From the NCBI GenBank assembly GCA_047967505.1, contig CM106539.1: DNA of 64,000 nt. One strand, 5' to 3'. Origin of the DNA: Dipteris shenzhenensis. Taxonomy: Eukaryota; Polypodiophyta; Polypodiopsida; Gleicheniales. Numbering within the stretch: position 1 is the first letter of the stretch; the number at the start of each line of letters is the position of its first letter. Both the position numbers and the translations under genes were made by a program. Below are positions 35,601-44,640 of the stretch, in pieces. The notes under the pieces were generated by a model. That model was not told the DNA's origin, searched no databases, and was given only the letters and a program-made list of their open reading frames with translations.

Positions 35601-38600
35601 CTTCACATGATGAGGTAGCCACTGTAGATTGTTTCTTGCTCAGCCAGGAAATGCAAGATTTACCCAAAAAGAAACAATTGCCATTAGTGGACTGCCTAGT
35701 GTCATAATCACCAGCCCAATCTGAATCACTGTAGGCATGCATCTGCAAGTCACCCCCCCTTGGAAATAGCAAGCCAAAAGACTTCGTGCCTTGCAAATAA
35801 CGGAAGATGCGCTTAACTGCCTGCCAATGCATAGTTTTTGGGCTGTGCATGTACCCGCTCACCTGAGATACTGCAAACTGAATATCAGGTCTAGTATTGC
35901 AGAGATATATGAGGCATCCAACAGCCTGACTGTAAAGTGTGGCATCAACTAATTCTCCTGCATCATGCATTGTGAGTTTCAGCCCTGGCTCCATGGGAGT
36001 GGCTATGGGCTTACAATCATGCATGTTAAATCTGTCCAAGAGTTTCTGCACATACTTGGACTGAGACATAACAGTGCCACGTCTCTCATGAGAGAACTGG
36101 ATCCCCAAATAAAAGTGAAGCAGGCCCAAATCTGACATGTCAAAGTTGGTCTGCAAATCAGCTTTGAAATTTGCAATTTTGTCTTCATTGGACCGTGTGA
36201 GCAGTAAGTCATCGACATAAAGAAGGATGACTAAAATTTTCCCCCCATCCATCTTGATGTAGAGGGTGCTCTCAGTAGGACTATTGTGCAGCCCCTTGCT
36301 GGTCAAAAAAGCATGAATCTTGGCATACCATGCACGAGGGGCCCATTTCAGCCCATACAAAGCTTTGTTTAGCTTGCATACCTGAAGTGCATTTGCTGTA
36401 ATTTCAAAGCATGGAGGTTGTTTGACATACACCTCTTCCAGCAAGTCTCCATTTAAGAAGGCTGTTTTTATGTCCAACTGATGAACATTCCACTCAAAAT
36501 GTGCAGCCATTGCAATAACTGATCGGATGGTGGTCATCCGGGATGTAGGAGCGAATGTCTCCTCATAATCTATGCCCTTTTTCTGAGCATAGGCTTTAGC
36601 AACCAGCCTTGCCTTGTATCTGTCAATGGAGCCATCTGGCTTCCGTTTGACCTTGAAAACCCATCGTGTGCCAATGGCATGTTTACCTGGTGGCAAGTCT
36701 ACAACATCCCAAGTCTGATTTTTTTCAATGGACTGCAACTCATCGTGCATGGCATTCATCCAATGCACATTGTCCTTTGCCTCTTCAAATGTGGCAGGCT
36801 CCTCCTCATCAAGAAGAGTACCTGCATATGCTGATTCCACTGAATTAGCACCTTCCATGTGCCTTGATGCACTGCGAGTCCTGCCAAGTAATGGAGCATC
36901 AATTTTACTCTCCCTGAGAGTCTGTAACAGCCAGTTTGGGACTGTTTTTGCTGCATGTATGTCTGTAATTTCTTGCTGCACCACCTGTTCCACTGTCTGT
37001 GGAGGTGGCAAGACTTCCTGTGGCGGAACTAAAGCATCGGGAGGTGGCTGTAAATTCTGATTTGCATCAGAAATATCAGCAGGGGAACCCAAGGCAATGG
37101 GTAGCAACCCCTCAAAGACATCCTCTGAAGAAGAAGGCATTTGAAATTCAGCCTGAGTGTGAGTTGAATTTTCTGCAAATATCACATCTCTACTGACAAT
37201 GATCTTGCGTGTAGTAGGATTGTAGAGACGGTACCCTTTGCTTTCTGCACTGTACCCAACAAATATGCACTTAATGGCCTTATCTGACGACTTGTGCGTG
37301 CCTAAATTCAACTGGCACATGAGCATAAGCAAGGCATCCAAAGACTCGGAAATGATCCACTGAAGGCTTTCTCCCATTCCAGATCTCATAGGGAGTTTTT
37401 GTTTTTAAAGCCTTAGTGGGAGCCCGATTTAAAATGTAATTGGCACACATCAGACCTTCAAGCCAGAATTTGTGAGGCATGTGTTTGCTTTTCAGCATAC
37501 ATCTGTCCATCTCCATGAGAGTTCTATTTTTCCTCTCAGCTTTGCCATTTTGCTGAGGGGTCAGCCTCATTGTGAGCTGATGCACAATACCCTTGCCTTT
37601 CAGAAAAGCATCAAAATCTGCAGACAAGTATTCCCCACCTCTATTTGTGCGCAATGTTTGTATCTTGAGTCCGGTTTCATTTTCAACCATGGCTAAAAAG
37701 TGTTTAAACACCATGAACACTTTTGATTTGCGCTTCAGCCCAAAGACCCAAGTGAAATTGGAGTAATCATCAATAAAGGTAACAAAGTAGAGATGACCAC
37801 CCAATGATGGAGTCCTCATGGGACCATAGACATCACTGTGTATAAGCTGTAATTTGCGGACAGCTTTAACTGAACCATCCTTTTTGAAGGGGAATCTATG
37901 CATCTTGCCTAAAATGCACCCTTCACAGGCATGTGGAGGAGGTATCTCAAGAGGTGGCAATGCATCAACCATAGAGTGCTTCTGAAGTGTCATCAAGTTG
38001 TTGTAATGCATGTGGCCATATCGGGCATGCCATAATTCTGCATTCTGCATGGTAGCAGTAGGGGTAGAAACTGCAAGAGCATGGGCTGCTCTTTTCTCAA
38101 AAAGATCAAGTTGAAAAAGCCCACGCAGGAGAGTACCAGATAATCTTAAGGCATAATCATCTTCCCTGTCTTGGACAGCACATTTGTCATCCTCAAAGAT
38201 GACCTGAAATCCAGCTCTGTTAAGAGTGGACACTGAAAGAAGATTTTTGGTGATACCAGGCACATATAAGACATCTGAAAGTCTGAAAACTGAGCCATCA
38301 ATGGCAGTAAGCTCAACATCTCTTGTGCCACGTACTGAATATGATGAGTTATTGGCACAAGTGACTTTCTTACCAACGGGAGGTGGATGCAAGGAAGTGA
38401 AAAGACACTTCCTAGAAGTGATATGCTTGGATGCACAGCTGTCAAAATACCAAGTGTTCAGTGTTTCATTGACACTGAAAGCAGATGCATCCGTAGAAGA
38501 GTCATAACTGCAAGTCAAAAATGCATATGTATCATCATTACAAGTGGCTGTACTATCCCGAGCATTTGGAGCAGCCAGCCTAGAATCTGAAATGCAAGAT

Positions 38601-41600
38601 AAAAAGGCATAATCTTGTCCAAAAAAGTTGGCTGCAGCATCCCCACTGTCAGATGCATGAGGAGCTGAATCTGAAACAGCCATACCGGAGCTGTTTTTCT
38701 TCTCTTTTGCAAGCCTTTTCCTGCATTCTGCAATGTGATGACCTGGCTTTTTGCAGTAATGACAAAAACCCTTCTTCTTGGGCTTACTTGCATCATTTTT
38801 AGCCTTTTGTGAAGGCTGTCCTGACCCACTGGAAGGCTGATTTACTGATGTCTTTGCCTGTCCCTTTGTTTTTGATTTAAACTTTGAGAGCATAGCTTGT
38901 TCACCTGCACGTGAAGCCAAGTTTTTCCTGGTCTGCTCTTCCTGAAGCAGAAGTCCTATCAACTCATGAAAAGTGAGAGGATTTGCACCCCCCCTCAATG
39001 ATAAGTTCAGCGAGGTATGAAAGCTGAGATAAGACTCAGGAAGAGAATTCAGAGTGGTAGTAATCATCTCTGAATCATGAATAATCTCATCTATGTTCAA
39101 TAATTGCTCTCTGAGATCCTGTAGCTTTGTGAGGTGGACTGACATGGAGTCACCCTCTTCCATATGTGTATTACTTAACTCTCTTTTCAAGAAAAATACC
39201 CTTGCATCATTCCGGGCTGCATACATGCTTTCTAAAATATCCCACGCTGCCTTCGAGATCTTACACGACCGGATATGCGGAATGATAAATCTTTTCATTG
39301 ACAGAGAGATGCATGACAAAGCTAAGGCATCCCGTGAATCCCATCTCTTCTGCTCTGGAGTAGTGGCTATAGCTGCACCAACAACTTGTTCTGCAGCTGC
39401 ACCCTGTGCACGACCTCTTCCACCTCCTTGCTGAGGAGGGGTATTAGGTGCCATACCTGCTGGTCGGATCTCACCCCCATTCACATAATCCCATAAATTG
39501 CGAGAAATCAGAATATTGCGTATCATAAAACTCCAGAGGGAGTAGTTGGTACCATCCAACTTGTCTTCCTGTGAAAGACCACCGAACTGGAAGTCATTCT
39601 GATTTTGGTGGGCCATATCTGAGAAAGAGATTTAAGCAGATACAAAACTGAATTCCCTTACTGGGAATGAAATGCACAACTCCCAAAAAACACAGCCAAG
39701 CACTGGCTGTAAATGCAACTCAGATTTCTGCACTTGCATTGTCAGAAATCTGTCGAAGCATCAAAAAACTCTCCGGAATCTGCCAAAAGTGCTGCAAAAC
39801 ACTTCAAGAAAGGCAGTATGAATTGAAATCTCCAGAAATTGCTCTCCCAACACAAAAGCCCCAGAAAGGGGCAAATTGATCAAAAGCCCCAAATGTTGCA
39901 AGAATTGCGCTCTGTCTGCAAAAGCCCCAAATTTCACTGCGAAATTGCAGTGTAATTACAAAATCCCCAAGTTTCTTCAAGAAATTGTACTGCAGAATCA
40001 AAAGCCCCAAATTTCGAGCTTGAAATTGCAACCAGAGAGGGGCATAAGCTGAGAAAGCCCCAAATTTTGCAATTTCAGCAGAAAGCCCCAAATTTCAGAG
40101 CAAATCTGCAATGTTTGCTCCAAGTGTAGCTCCGAATCTACAAATTGATTGCAATGGCTGCAACAAACAGGATGCCCCAAATTCTCTGCAAGATCTAAGC
40201 CAAACAATGGCTATCTGCAAACAATGCTTGCCAAAAAACTAACTGCTCGAGTACCTGCAGAAATAAAAATCTGCACAGAAGGCCTGCAACAGAAGTGTAC
40301 GGACACTTTCAATCTTCAATGAGCTGACAGTACGGAACTATCAGTGTACGGTCTTGTACGAAATTCGTACATTGTACGGATGACTACGAAAGTACGGAGT
40401 ACGAACGATTGGAGCTGTACGGAGTACATACGACGGCGCCACGCATGTAAGTACGAAATGTTGCAGATCTGTACGGCGGAGGAACTGTACTGACCGTCAG
40501 TCCGTACGGGTGTACGATCGTTGTTGGCAAAAAAGGTACGGTGGTACGGACCGCGTTGGTACGTACGGGGCTGTAAGGCGATGAGCTGTACAGCCATACA
40601 GTCGCATAGTACTTCGAGATTGCAGGTACGGAAGGTACGGATGCAGCAGGTACGGTACGGAAGGTACGGACGTGCAGAGTACGGATTCCGTACAGTCGTA
40701 TGGACTGTACGGGTAGTCGTTTGACTGCTTCGAGCAGGTACAGACGGGATGTAGCAGCAGGAGCGTGGGCTGTAGGCTGGAGCTGAACGGGGAGGGAGCA
40801 GGGAGCAGGATCAATTGCTCTGATACCAAATGTGAGAGATTGGGGAGAGAGAGCAAGAGAGTGAGAGCTTGAGAGCTGAAAGCTTGAGAGCTGAGTTGCA
40901 ATAGAAGAGTGTAAAGAGTACAACTCAAAGAGTGAGAGATAAGGTTTTGTCCTAGTGACAAAACCTTAGTAGTCACTAACCATAGTTAGTGAACTAACTG
41001 CGGTTAGGGGGAAAAACCTCTTAAAGAGGGAAAAGTGCCCCTAACTAGCTTATTAAATTACATTGGTCACTGCTGAATTATATCTATAATTCTAACACTA
41101 TTTATATGCCCCCCCCTTCCTTGGTGTTTTGCATCTCAGAGTGGAGCCTTGTGAGCAGTTTTGTGAGCTCTTTGGCAGTCCTTTTCAGAAGAGGTTTTCC
41201 CCAGCAGGCTGTGGGGTTTGGCCTGAGATCACTTGCAGTTTCTCTTATCCCTCTCTCCTTTCTTGTTTTGTGTGTGTAAGGTTGGACTCTCTTTCTCTCA
41301 CTTCTGTTCATTTCCGCTGCACTTCTCACAGGTCTCCCCTAAGGAGAGCTGAGGTAGACTGGGCCTCAATAGTGTGTGATCTGGTTGCTCTCCGTGTCTC
41401 TCTCCATGCTGATCTAGGCTGTCGTCAGATCTGCTAGCTCCTCCTCCACTCCACTATGTCCCGGGGCTGACTCAAATGCATAAAAATCTGTGACGTGCCA
41501 CTGTGCTCGGTTTGCCTCTGTGTCCGGTGGCCTGGTCGCCTCCTGTTGCTCTCTGATCTGTCACAATAGTGTCTTCCTGTGTTGGCGCATCTTCATCAGA

Positions 41601-43651
41601 TAAGAGCCTGATGGGATCTGATTGTGGAAGTGGATCAGTCGTGAGAGTGGACGGAAGCCACTCCCCTTCTTTAAAAAAATAAAAAATAAAAAAATAAATA
41701 TATGTATGTATGTGTGCGTGTGTGTGTGTGGAGAGAGAGAGAGAGAGAGAGAGAGAGCATAGATTGTCATGATATTACTTAAGTCACTCAAGTAATTGTA
41801 TGTTTGTGGCCAACTCAGCGTGTGTTACTGAGCCTCACTGACCAATCCTACGAGGTAAATAAGCACATATCACGTAAGTTCAGAGGTGTGCGGGTCATAG
41901 ATGCCCATTGTGCAGGTGTAGTTCAGAAATTACAGCAGGTGGAGGAATTGGTTATTGATTTTTTTAGTTAAAGAGTGGTTTAGGCTGTATTTATAGCCAC
42001 AGATTATTTGCTGATCGTATGGCAGATCTGAATAGCGTGCACAGCTGGATTGATGGGATACCACCTTGTAACATGGACTCTCTGTGGGTTTGCATAACTG
42101 CGTCTGCCTTCGTCTTTGGAGGATTGAGTGTGGGACAAGATTGTAACCACCTAGTGTATTCTCATGAGCCATGTTTTATTCGAGGAAACAATTAAATCTC
42201 AAAATGCATTCTAATGCAAAGTATCTGTTGGTTTGCTGATATTGCGATAAGTTCTTTCCATCTTTAAATGTTGCATTGGCATATCAGCTAGTTTGTCTAA
42301 GCAGTTTTTGCTTAGCGTTTGGAAGAGACTAAAATGAATTCATACTCTTCACAAGCAGTTGAAGGTTGAATGAAGAGAACTTTTTATTAGCCTTCTCGTT
42401 TAGTGACTGTTGAAAGAAACTTCATAAAAAGTAGCCAAAGGCCTTCGTATTGCCTTCTCATCAGTGTCCCCTTGGCTGCAGGCTATGAGGTTGGTACAAG
42501 CGATGAACATCAACAGCAGCCAGGTGTTCCTGGAGTCCTCCCCCTGGCTGTAGGCGAATATATGCTGCCACATACACAGCTTGAATTGGGTCATTCCATG
42601 GTGTGTAGAAAATATAGGAAGGGGCCATTGAAATGGGTCGATTTTCAAAAAGTTAAAACTTGCATTTATTTTGGCATCTTGTTACTTCTTAATAGTTCGC
42701 TTCTTGGGATTTGGACAATTTCAGGGCCAGGCTGCCTATCCATATCCAGATCCCTATTTCTGTGGAATTCTCGCTGCATATGGAGCACAGACAATGGTGG
42801 GATGATATGATGTTTTCTATGATTTCATATGCCCAGTGCTTGTTCTGCACCGTAATGAATCAAATAAGTTTTGCCTTGCTGATTTGGTGCTGGATGATGT
42901 GTAGGTCCATCCTCATATGCTCGGTGTTCAGCAAGCTCGCATGCCCTTGCCTTCTGAAATTACTGAAGAAGAGCCTGTATATGTAAATGCCAAACAGTAT
43001 CATGGCATCTTGAGGCGTAGGCAGTCTCGAGCCAAGGCTGAATCTGAAAATAAGCTTGTAAAATCGAGGAAGGTTTGTGCTTCATTTCATATACTTCACT
43101 TATAGATTCTTTCCCAACTGTTATAGATAAAATTTTAAAAGCCTGATTTATGCATGTGGACAGGACCAGCCCTATTTTATTTCCTTGACCTGTTGGTGTC
43201 ATGATCTGATATCTAACAAACTTTCTTCTGGCAGCCCTATTTACATGAATCACGCCACCTACATGCACAGAGAAGAGCAAGGGGAAGTGGAGGGCGTTTC
43301 CTTAACGCAAAGACAAAGGAGGAAGCAGAAAAACGTCACTCAGATAGCACCAGACCTTCTGATGGCCAGTCTCTGCAAGGGGGCAGCACTTCTGATTCAC
43401 AATCAGGAATTATGGATCAAGCATCAGAGGATAGCAGCAGGGGTCAGTCTAGCATCAACGGAGCTGTTCACCAGCCTGGTATGCTTTCCCGTGGTGGTCA
43501 TCCAATGATGCAAGGGGCTTATCAAAGCCATCACCCGAATCAGGCATTCCATTCATCCCTCCCTGGGGTGGGCGATGAGAGCAATACTGGAGGCATCATG
43601 GCTAATGGTTCACAGCAGAGAGCTGTTTGCAACTCAATGAAGGCATGCTAA
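25576..43651 (+). CDS. NF-YA: NF-YA subunit of the CCAAT-binding factor NF-Y
   Basis: Five coding exons, 25576-25822, 42482-42600, 42725-42796, 42905-43072 and 43235-43651, all GT-AG with phases 1,0,0,0, give 340 aa. NF-YA joins the NF-YB/NF-YC histone-fold dimer in the nucleus and reads the CCAAT box. The N-terminus has the plant motif VPWWGGVGQ (about residue 26). Exon 3 encodes [20 protein letters not shown], the conserved Gln/Tyr-rich segment. Exons 4-5 hold the core: the A1 helix for NF-YB/YC binding ([16 protein letters not shown], about residues 170-192), a linker, and the A2 DNA-binding segment ([11 protein letters not shown] then [10 protein letters not shown], about 203-224). All key basic and His residues are present. 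The Ser/Gly/Gln-rich C-terminus ends at TAA 43649-43651. Intron 1 is 16.7 kb and full of retrotransposons. A miR169-like site lies in the 3' UTR. Family assignment is very secure; the member within the family is not assigned. Confidence 0.95.
26589..27815 (+). repeat. Left copy of duplicated intron block
   Basis: It starts with a GA run (26589-26617), then CATAGATTGTCATGATATTAC-like sequence, TTTGTGGCCAACTCAGC and CCCATTGTGCAGGTGT-GTTC, all repeated at 41731-41960. Its end (GAATGAAGAGATTTTGGACTA, then ATTAGCCTTCTC) recurs at 42370-42405. The block is itself internally duplicated: a segment with AAACTCAGTACGAAGACTTT occurs at about 26966 and 27416, and the end module at 26826-26920 and 27715-27810. 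Confidence 0.8.
27810..28482 (-). repeat. Complete 3' LTR of the intronic gypsy element
   Basis: 673 bp with inverted ends TGTCACG and CGTGACA. It carries CTTATATAGAGAG (TATATAAG on the element strand) and two tandem copies of GGGTTGTGCCTCATAGGAAG with the following TGTCCCGTCGAAAGGGCA. It begins directly after AGCCTTCTC of the duplicated intron block. Confidence 0.88.
28539..29320 (-). pseudogene. Gypsy RT palm end, RNase H start, fused to chromodomain end
   Basis: The RT palm is near 29310 and the frame continues with the [14 protein letters not shown] block. RNase H then follows with [19 protein letters not shown] and the [15 protein letters not shown] block. After VMNARD the protein goes straight to [19 protein letters not shown], the ending typical of an integrase chromodomain. 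About 400 residues (end of RNase H, all of integrase) are missing in frame, with the junction near 28630-28640. A stop and shift separates this part from upstream RT. Confidence 0.8.
29320..30247 (-). pseudogene. Gypsy protease end and RT N-terminal half
   Basis: Minus strand. [16 protein letters not shown] is the protease C-terminal block. It is followed by [17 protein letters not shown], the start of RT. Frames change near 29630-29730 ([35 protein letters not shown]) and near 29460 and 29320 ([12 protein letters not shown]). At least three breaks disrupt the ORF. Confidence 0.8.
30240..32245 (-). pseudogene. Gypsy gag and protease N-terminus
   Basis: Minus strand. The probable gag start is 32245 ([15 protein letters not shown]). 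Frame breaks occur before the conserved capsid block at 31211 ([20 protein letters not shown], then [19 protein letters not shown]). A zinc knuckle [13 protein letters not shown] and the protease active site [12 protein letters not shown] follow. The frame ends at 30240, where a shift leads into the next fragment. Confidence 0.8.
32376..32714 (-). repeat. Truncated 5' LTR of the intronic gypsy element
   Basis: It matches 28145-28482 almost base for base and ends with CGTGACA. The remaining 335 bp of LTR and the primer-binding site expected next to it are gone. The TATA-like TTATATA at 32408-32414 (TATATAA on the element strand) is kept. Confidence 0.85.
32715..34966. other. GC-rich unassigned segment, probably a remnant element
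   Basis: No coding frame I can support. GC-rich sequence with short internal repeats (GAGGGCCT and TGTGGGTGTGCC at 33408-33485) and TATA-like phrases (TTATATAGG near 34145, CCTATATATTC near 34272). It is interrupted by the Ty1/copia insertion and resumes after 41098. It may be a long LTR or non-autonomous element; this is a guess. Confidence 0.35.
34967..35235 (-). repeat. 3' LTR of the Ty1/copia element
   Basis: 269 bp, TGTGAGAG to TTCTAACA on the plus strand (TGTTAGAA to CTCTCACA on the element strand). Contains the hairpin-prone AACCTCTTAAAGAGG. Confidence 0.93.
35269..37389 (-). pseudogene. Ty1/copia pol, reverse transcriptase and RNase H
   Basis: Minus strand, 706 codons open after the frameshift. 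The integrase C-terminus/RT linker is followed by RT with [32 protein letters not shown] (usual Gln replaced by Trp) and the catalytic [10 protein letters not shown]. RNase H has [17 protein letters not shown] and [18 protein letters not shown], then HVRE-type ending near KALPREKF. All RT and RNase H catalytic acidic residues are visible. Enzymatic core looks intact; only the frame link to gag-integrase is broken. Confidence 0.92.
37280..39616 (-). pseudogene. Ty1/copia gag, protease and integrase
   Basis: Minus strand, 778 codons from ATG 39616. Gag starts [20 protein letters not shown] and has a CCHC knuckle [14 protein letters not shown]. The protease site is [12 protein letters not shown], with Cys where the family has Gly (DSG). 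Integrase has the zinc block ([20 protein letters not shown]) and the core: Asp in LIHSDVYGP, Glu in [12 protein letters not shown]. The second catalytic Asp is replaced by Asn in LRTNRGGEY (AAT for GAT). The frame runs off at 37280, about 30 codons past the frameshift near 37310. Protease and integrase are therefore doubtful. Confidence 0.92.
39617..40830 (-). other. Ty1/copia 5' leader with two internal motif clusters
   Basis: Untranslated leader between primer-binding site and gag. At 39850-40195 about eight copies of AAAGCCCCAAATTTC-like sequence occur every 30-60 bp. At 40299-40745 GTACGG occurs about 18 times, with further TCCGTAC on the other strand. No long frame is credible. The role, for example in RNA structure or promoter control, is unknown. 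Confidence 0.75.
40819..40830 (-). other. Ty1/copia primer-binding site
   Basis: Plus-strand GCTCTGATACCA next to the 5' LTR, two bases from TGTGAGAG. The element strand reads TGGTATCAGAGC, complementary to the 3' end of initiator tRNA-Met. Confidence 0.9.
40831..41097 (-). repeat. 5' LTR of the Ty1/copia element
   Basis: 267 bp matching 34967-35235. On its far side the target duplication CTATT is followed by TATATGCC, restoring CTATTTATATGCC of the pre-insertion sequence. Confidence 0.93.
41103..41730. other. Right part of the unassigned GC-rich segment and simple repeats
   Basis: It continues the segment interrupted by the Ty1/copia element. It starts with a C-run (41109-41117) and ends near 41565 around TGTCA. 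An A-rich run (41672-41698) and a TATG/TG run (41699-41730) follow. No gene seen. Confidence 0.4.
41731..42405 (+). repeat. Right copy of duplicated intron block
   Basis: It starts with a GA microsatellite (41731-41757) and is colinear with 26589-27815 but diverged. It runs almost to the acceptor of NF-YA exon 2 (42482), so this copy is likely the original 3' part of the intron. Confidence 0.75.
42482..43651 (+). CDS. NF-YA: NF-YA coding exons 2-5 with three short introns
   Basis: Exons 42482-42600, 42725-42796, 42905-43072 and 43235-43651 are separated by introns of 124, 108 and 162 bp. Exon 3 is exactly 24 codons and exon 4 exactly 56, both in phase 0. The DNA-binding core is split between exons 4 and 5 after KSRK. 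No stop or frameshift occurs in any exon. Confidence 0.93.
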
Positions 43652-44640
43652 GCCGCCTTCTCTTTTCTATGCAGTGTCATGGGTGCAAATGATAGAACGG
43701 ATGTGATGCAAAACAATTCAGTCAAGAACGAGCCTGTTTCTAGTTCCATTCTTTGCTGGGATGGGATGTGTGTGTATGTGCAGATAATCAAACCAGAAGA
43801 AGTCTTGCATTTTTGTTAGGCAGCAAGTGTCATCAGTAAGTAATCAGTCCTATGGTAGTTTTCTTTTTCCATCTTGGTGGGTGATGAACAGGCTGCATGA
43901 CCTAAGCGCCATGTTCTTGCCTTTTGGCATCCTTTCTTTTGACTTTGTTCTCACTTAGATCAGTAAATGACTGAACCGGCCACCTGCACTCTGGATGAAC
44001 ATCTCTGGCTGATAGATTTGTTGCTTGATTGGTCAGAGCTAAAAGAATCACCTGGCCTTCTTGAATTGATGTTGACTGAGGCAATTCATTCTTGGCTTAT
44101 TCGCGGGTTCCTGTGGAATGCTTGGAATGCTGATGCAGACTTGGATGCATTACAGAGATTATATCAAAATTTTGATTCCTTTCTGAGGAATTGTGAAAAT
44201 ACTGGCACTGAGAATTAACAGGGATGGCCCACTGTTTGCCATTCTCTGGATGAGGTCTTAATTTTGAACTGGTGGGTCTTTCTCATGGGAGAAGGCAAGG
44301 GTGAAGTACTGACTGGGTCACGATTCAGCAGTATTTGAGGAAGTTTTTTGGTTAACTGAATGGAACAATTTTACCTCTCTCTTCGAAGCAATTATCAGGG
44401 ATTCTGCTACTTGTGAGCAGCAGCGTTTGTCTTCTTTATGCTGTAGATAATGCTGCTCATATGGTATTTGTAAAGTAACTTGTGATATGATGTGAACATT
44501 TGGTCTCTGCTCTATGTAGGATCCATGTTCCCCCTTTGTTCCTTCCTCAAAAGGAGAGAATTAATGCTGTTTGTAGCATTGATGATGATCTCTTATGATT
44601 CTGTGCGACGTGCCTAATTATAATGGAGAGCTATGTTGGA
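43652..44640 (+). other. NF-YA: Probable NF-YA 3' UTR
   Basis: It follows the stop codon directly and includes the miR169-like site. A spurious 83-codon frame at 43967-44218 overlaps the site and is not taken as a gene. The 3' end is a guess; no clear poly(A) signal decides it. Confidence 0.5.
44078..44098 (+). promoter_or_regulatory. miR169-like target site in the NF-YA 3' UTR
   Basis: GGCAATTCATTCTTGGCTT (44080-44098) is complementary to plant miR169 apart from the first miRNA base, one G:U pair and one internal mismatch. It lies about 430 nt after the stop codon. In plants miR169 is known to cut NF-YA transcripts at such a site, lowering NF-YA under normal conditions. The sequence is seen; regulation is inferred from the family. 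Confidence 0.85.

Larger units (their letters stand above)
34967..41097 (-). mobile_element. Ty1/copia retrotransposon with 5-bp target duplication
   Basis: Complete structure on the minus strand, 6131 bp. LTRs are 34967-35235 and 40831-41097. The target duplication CTATT is at 34962-34966 and 41098-41102. The primer-binding site next to the 5' LTR reads TGGTATCAGAGC on the element strand (initiator tRNA-Met). A polypurine tract GCAGGGGG abuts the 3' LTR. One gag-pol frame (39616 to 35269) is broken by a single frameshift near 37310. LTRs differ by about six substitutions and small indels, so insertion is recent. It lies antisense in NF-YA intron 1. Confidence 0.95.
25823..42481 (+). other. 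16.7-kb NF-YA intron 1 with nested transposons
   Basis: Donor AAG then GTCAGC, acceptor TTGGCTGCAG. In order it contains a duplicated intron block (26589-27815), a Ty3/gypsy element (27810-32714, minus), an unassigned GC-rich segment (32715-34966), a Ty1/copia element (34967-41097, minus), the rest of the GC-rich segment and a second copy of the intron block (41731-42405). Intron extent is inferred from protein-level continuity of exons 1 and 2 and matching phase, not from transcripts. Confidence 0.85.

Noticed and set aside
39850-40195. Regularly spaced AAAGCCCCAAATTT units as a CRISPR-like array
   Set aside because: Spacing is irregular, units are imperfect, and the tract is inside a plant retrotransposon leader.
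40819-40830. tRNA-like sequence near the copia and chromovirus LTRs
   Set aside because: The GCTCTGATACCA stretches are primer-binding sites, not tRNA genes; no cloverleaf surrounds them.
43967-44218. 83-codon frame after NF-YA
   Set aside because: It lies in the 3' UTR and spans the miR169-like site; no homology is recognisable.
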